A DNA stretch of 64,000 nucleotides from Bradyrhizobium sp. 138 (GTDB lineage: Bacteria > Pseudomonadota > Alphaproteobacteria > Rhizobiales > Xanthobacteraceae): assembly GCF_023074075.1 (NCBI RefSeq), contig NZ_JADPKT010000055.1:124001-188000 (forward strand). The letters run 5' to 3'. Shown here one piece after another: positions 60,875 through 64,000 of the stretch (position 1 is its first letter; every line of letters starts with the position of its first letter). The translations under genes and the position numbers were made by a program. A model generated the notes under the pieces. That model saw only the letters and a list, made by a program, of their open reading frames with translations, searched no databases and was not told the DNA's origin.

Positions 60875-61474
60875 TTATGCGTTCGCGGCAGCGAGCGTGC
60901 GCAGGCCGCTGACGACCCGCAGCTGGAACGACAGGAATGCGACGAGCTGGGAGAAGGTGACGATGCCGGTGTTGGACCACCCGGCGTCCAGCAGCGCCTT
61001 CATGTCGGTGGACGCGGCATCGCGCGGCCGGAACACCAGGAGATGCGCATGTTCGAACGCTGCGACCAGCCGCGCGCCGAGGACGGGCTTGCGCTCCGCA
61101 CTCACGCGGTAGATCAGCCCGGCCTTGTTCTCGATCGACAGCGGGCCGGCCGGAAAGGCGCCATAGGGACCAGAGGTCTTGCCGCGCGCGATTTCGGCCT
61201 GGATCGCCTCGACGAGCGCCGCTGCATCCGCGTTTGCGGCAAGCTTCTCGCGGTAGAAGGCGGCAACGGGGGACTCGCCATGGAGCCCGGTCACGAAGGC
61301 CGCGACCGCGGCGCGTTCGACCAGCGAGACATCGCTCGCGTCGACCGGCTCGAACAGAGAGAGATAGCTCTTCTGCGCGTTCTCGCGCGCCTGCAGGCGG
61401 CGGGCGCGGATCGCGTCCAGAGCCGAGCCCGGTTCGATCCCGGCGAGCGTGTCGATGATATCCTGCGTACTCAT
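60875..61474 (-). CDS. CMD-domain protein without cysteines (Avi_7170-like)
   Basis: 199 residues. Helical AhpD-like scaffold (LVERAAVAAFVTGLHGESPV, GWSNTGIVTFSQLVAFLSFQ) but no cysteine at all, so it cannot run the peroxidase thiol cycle. Likely a structural or substrate-binding partner of the neighbouring CxxC protein. ATG 61474 has GAGG 7 nt upstream; the ATG at 61477 is closer. Follows the monooxygenase gene by 38 nt. Confidence 0.78.
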   Translation of the reverse strand: MSTQDIIDTLAGIEPGSALDAIRARRLQARENAQKSYLSLFEPVDASDVSLVERAAVAAFVTGLHGESPVAAFYREKLAANADAAALVEAIQAEIARGKTSGPYGAFPAGPLSIENKAGLIYRVSAERKPVLGARLVAAFEHAHLLVFRPRDAASTDMKALLDAGWSNTGIVTFSQLVAFLSFQLRVVSGLRTLAAANA

Positions 61475-61512
61475 CATTCAGCCTCGTACAACGCGATGCT
61501 CTTTATTTCCGA

Positions 61513-62547
61513 TCAACCCGCCAGCGCCACATCGGGCGCCGTCCTGACCCAGCCCAGCGCCGGGGCGACCTTCTCCGCGACCAGATCGATCGAGTGCAGC
61601 ACATGGGGATGCGGCGCATCGACCGAATGCACCTGGAAGACGAGGTCAGTCACCCGCTCCAGCGTCGCGTCGCCCCGCAGCGACGCGATGACGTGGTCGG
61701 CATCGCCGACATGGGTGTCGAACGCGGTGATCATCTCCTCCAGCGTCTCGCCCGGCCTGGCGTGGCCGCCCTTGAGGAATGGCGGCAGCGCGCGACGCAG
61801 CCCGATATCGGCAAGGCGCAGGGCCTCGCCATGGTCGTCAGCAACGAAAACGCTGCGCGAGGCCATGATACGCGGCTCGGCGCCCTTGGGCAGCGCTTCC
61901 AGATAGGCATCGATCACCGGGTTCTGGATCTCGGCGAGCGTCGCCTTCGGCGCCTCCTTAGGTCGCGGCTGGGTGCGCGACAGCAACAGGCCATCGCCCG
62001 CCTTGCCGGCACGGGCGCCGCCGGCGACCGAGAAGGTGGCCTGCCAGATGCGCTTGTCCAGCTGCGGCCGTTGCGGATAGATCGTGTCACCGCCATCCAG
62101 CGGCTTGCCGATCAGGGCGGTGCGGACGACCTCCAGATTGCGCGCAAAAATCTCGTTGCGCTGGGCGCTGTCGAGGCCGAACGCGGCAAAGGCCGAGGGA
62201 TTGCCGCCGGTGCCGACGCCGAGTTCGAAGCGGCCGTTGCAGATGAGATCGAGCACCGCGGCGTCCTCCGCCACCCGCACCGCGTTCTCCAGCGGCAGCG
62301 TGACGATGCCGGTGCCGAGGCGGATGCGCGAGGTTTGGGCTGCGACATAGCCGAGGAACGTGAAGGGCGACGGCAGGCCGCCCTCGCGCTCGTGGAAATG
62401 ATGCTGAGCGATCCACGCGGAATCGAGCCCCGCCTTTTCGGCCCGCACGATCTGCTCGGCCGCGAAGCGGTAGCGCTCCGCCGGCGGCGCCTCGTCGAGC
62501 AGCCGCGTGAAGAAGCCCAGGCGTTTCAGATTTGCAAAACGTTTCAT
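61513..62547 (-). CDS. FMN-dependent luciferase-like monooxygenase
   Basis: 344 residues. LLM (bacterial luciferase) fold: AEKAGLDSAWIAQHHFHERE, SRIRLGTGIVTLPLENAVRV, RFELGVGTGGNPSAF, and a C-terminal THVGDADHVIASL. Such enzymes use FMNH2 from a separate reductase to oxygenate or desulfonate small molecules; no reductase gene is visible here. Same strand and close to the two CMD genes, as in the KPN_01858-type LLM neighbourhoods. Confidence 0.85.
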   Translation of the reverse strand: MKRFANLKRLGFFTRLLDEAPPAERYRFAAEQIVRAEKAGLDSAWIAQHHFHEREGGLPSPFTFLGYVAAQTSRIRLGTGIVTLPLENAVRVAEDAAVLDLICNGRFELGVGTGGNPSAFAAFGLDSAQRNEIFARNLEVVRTALIGKPLDGGDTIYPQRPQLDKRIWQATFSVAGGARAGKAGDGLLLSRTQPRPKEAPKATLAEIQNPVIDAYLEALPKGAEPRIMASRSVFVADDHGEALRLADIGLRRALPPFLKGGHARPGETLEEMITAFDTHVGDADHVIASLRGDATLERVTDLVFQVHSVDAPHPHVLHSIDLVAEKVAPALGWVRTAPDVALAG

Positions 62548-62611
62548 ACGACCCCTGTCGGACGCGGATGGCCAGGCCCCCGATGATGTCGGCTACTGCC
62601 GCTCCAGACAA

Positions 62612-62650
62612 GCGGGCATTGCGCAAGGCTCATGCGCAAACGCTGCCCGC
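62612..62650 (-). terminator. two-tier hairpin between the MetQ-like gene and the monooxygenase
   Basis: Outer arms GCGGGCA/TGCCCGC and inner arms TTGCGCA/TGCGCAA around a 7-nt loop, with a small bulge. It may end or attenuate the metQ-like transcript before the monooxygenase start (62547). No clear U-tract. Confidence 0.45.
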
Positions 62651-62689
62651 CGGGATCACCCCTGCATGGGCTTTGACTGGGCAGACTGC

Positions 62690-63472
62690 CTACCAGCTCG
62701 GCAGCACCGCGCCCTTGAACTTGGTCAGGACGAACTCCTTGACCTCCGGCGTGTGGTAGCTGTCAACGAGGATCTTGACCCAGGGCTTGTCCTTGTCGGC
62801 AGCGCGCACGGCGATCAGGTTGACGTAGGGGCCCTTCGGGTCCTCGCGCAGGATCGGATCCTTGACCGGATCGAGGCCAGCCTGGGTTGCATAATTGGTG
62901 TTGATCGCGGCGGCATCGACATCGTCGAGCGCGCGCGGCGCCTGCGCCGCGTCGACCTCGATGAATTTCAGCTTCTTGGGATTCTCGGTGATGTCGAGCA
63001 CCGTCGGCTTGAAGCCGGTGCCGTCCTTCAGCTTGATCACGCCCTTGTCGCGCAGCAGCAGCAGCACGCGGCCGCCATTGGTCGGGTCGTTCGGGATCGA
63101 GACCTTGCCGCCTTCAGGGATGTCGGTGAAGGCCTTGTGCTTCTTCGAGTAGACGCCGATCGGAAAGTTCACGGTCAGGCCGACGGCCTCGATCTTGTAA
63201 CCGCGGTCGGCCTTCTGATTGTCCAGGTAAGGCTGGTTCTGGAACGAATTGGCCTGGATGTCGCCGGCATCGAGCGCGGCATTCGGCACGACATAGTCCG
63301 AGAACTCGATGAGCTGAATGTCGAGCCCATGCTTGGCGGCGATCGGCTTCACCGCCTCGAAGATCTGCGCGTGCGGCCCGGGCGTCACGCCGATCTTGAT
63401 GGTCTCGGCGCTCGCGGTGGCGGACCAGGCAGCGAGCACGGTCGCGAGGATCAGGGGGAGGCGAAACGACAT
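62690..63472 (-). CDS. MetQ/NlpA-family substrate-binding protein
   Basis: 260 residues. Signal peptide MSFRLPLILATVLAAWSATA cut after ASA; no lipobox Cys, so a soluble periplasmic protein. MetQ-type features: TIKIGVTPGPHAQIFEAVKP, FSDYVVPNAALDAGDIQANS, FQNQPYLDN, and DAAAINTNYATQAGLDP. The family binds methionine or related sulfur compounds. No metN or metI is adjacent, so it must use another transporter or the ones next door. ATG 63472 has GGAG 6 nt upstream. Confidence 0.88.
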   Translation of the reverse strand: MSFRLPLILATVLAAWSATASAETIKIGVTPGPHAQIFEAVKPIAAKHGLDIQLIEFSDYVVPNAALDAGDIQANSFQNQPYLDNQKADRGYKIEAVGLTVNFPIGVYSKKHKAFTDIPEGGKVSIPNDPTNGGRVLLLLRDKGVIKLKDGTGFKPTVLDITENPKKLKFIEVDAAQAPRALDDVDAAAINTNYATQAGLDPVKDPILREDPKGPYVNLIAVRAADKDKPWVKILVDSYHTPEVKEFVLTKFKGAVLPSW

Positions 63473-63835
63473 CTTGGTCTCCGAAGGTCTAGAGCAGCGA
63501 GTGGAACCGTATTCGCTTCTCCGTAGGCCGAAATCAATGAAATGGAAATCCATATTGAGTGCTTAGGGCGGGCGCGCGTTCTCCATTCGGCAGCAAACGC
63601 GAAACGAATTCACGGGGCTGCGGCCACGCCGCCCGCGCGGTCCGGCGCGACCTTGAGCCGTCAAGTTGGCGACTAGTTCGTCGCCTGAGTCGTTCAGGCG
63701 GCGGTCGAGTTCGTGGCCTGCAAGGACCTTCCCATCGTCATTTCGTCGCATGGTCCTGCGGCCACGCCACCATTGCCGCCTCTTGCATGATGCCACATGA
63801 TGCCGGCGGCAATTGGCTTCGAGATGGAGGGTCTG
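63473..63835. other. 363-bp divergent intergenic region
   Basis: Separates the MetQ-like and peptide-binding genes. No supported ORF. It contains CTGCGGCCACGCC twice (near 63620 and 63756) and small inverted repeats; promoters for both directions are expected but not identifiable by eye. Confidence 0.5.
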
Positions 63836-64000
63836 ATGAACGAGAACGAAATCCGCAATCTGGTCGCGCAGGTGAAGCAAGGCACGCTGTCGCGGCGCTC
63901 GTTTATCCAGAAGGTGGCCGCGGTCGGAATTGCGGCGCCGATCGCGAGCCAGATCCTGGTCTGGCACGACGTGGCGATGGCGGATGCCACCTTGCCGTAC
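63836..64000 (+). CDS. Tat-exported extracellular solute-binding protein, N-terminal fragment
   Basis: First 55 residues, cut by the window end. MNENEIRNLVAQVKQGTLSR with SRRSFIQKVAAVGIAAPIA is a twin-arginine signal as found on family 5 (oligopeptide/dipeptide) ABC binding proteins of rhizobia. ATG 63836 follows GGAGG by 5 nt. The remaining sequence is needed to confirm the family. Confidence 0.7.
   Translation, partial: MNENEIRNLVAQVKQGTLSRRSFIQKVAAVGIAAPIASQILVWHDVAMADATLPY

Noticed and set aside
1..64000. CRISPR arrays, tRNA/rRNA genes, insertion sequences and prophage genes
   Set aside because: I looked for regularly spaced repeats, cloverleaf-like segments and transposase or integrase motifs and found none; the only repeats are short REP-like elements and the duplicated flagellin region.

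Overview
The window looks like chromosome of a soil alphaproteobacterium of the Bradyrhizobium group. The evidence is uniformly high GC, short REP-like palindromes of the type common in that genus, and above all a complete second ('lateral', thin-filament) flagellar cluster with rhizobial hallmarks: an orphan LafR/Rem-type regulator, FlbT/FlaF, MotC and MotE motor chaperones, and two tandem ~300-residue flagellins. The assignment rests on recognised families and gene order, not on a database search. I saw no tRNA, rRNA, CRISPR array, transposase or prophage gene.

Layout. (1) 1-7 kb: a sugar-acid locus (uxuA partial, idonate-type dehydrogenase, TRAP transporter dctMQP, a FadR-type GntR regulator, divergent uxuB) around a palindromic operator. 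(2) 7-13.4 kb: unlinked single genes (NTF2-like protein, small Cys-rich protein, transglycosylase, HAD phosphatase, NAD-binding epimerase-like protein, beta-lactamase-fold hydrolase, Tat-exported dienelactone hydrolase). (3) 13.9-52.4 kb: the flagellar island, bracketed by two paralogous MarR regulators that share an unusual four-cysteine C-terminal extension. (4) 52.9-55.6 kb: a ketopantoate-reductase-like protein and a HerA-like ATPase. (5) 55.6-63.5 kb: a minus-strand set coding for a MetQ-like binding protein, an FMN-dependent luciferase-like monooxygenase, two alkylhydroperoxidase-fold proteins and a branched-chain-amino-acid type ABC transporter with fused LivH-LivM. (6) A Tat-exported solute-binding protein is cut by the right end.

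Flagellar island. lafR (plus strand) lies behind an 821-bp gene-free region with five copies of a CTCGCCA/TGGCGAG heptamer. Structural genes fall into six apparent transcription units: motA-fliM-orf-fliN-fliG-flhB-flgB-flgC-fliE-flgG-flgA-flgI-motE-flgH-fliL-fliP; lafA (two single-gene units); fliF-fliH-motB-motC-fliK-slt; flgE-flgK-flgL-flaF-flbT-flgD-fliQ-flhA-fliR-fliJ-flgJ-flgN-fliL2 (all minus); and DUF1217-flgF-fliI (plus). A shared 12-bp motif, AGCC(C/T)CGC(G/A)CAA in the coding direction, lies 46-57 nt before the first gene of four units and 142 nt before lafA1, with a degenerate version 142 nt before lafA2. I saw it nowhere inside the operons. It is the best candidate here for the LafR site or the lateral-flagellar promoter. 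Both flagellin mRNAs also carry a conserved ~80-nt leader with a base-pair-compensated stem, a likely target for FlbT-type post-transcriptional control. No chemotaxis genes or flagellar sigma factor lie in the window, and FliM lacks a recognisable CheY-binding motif.
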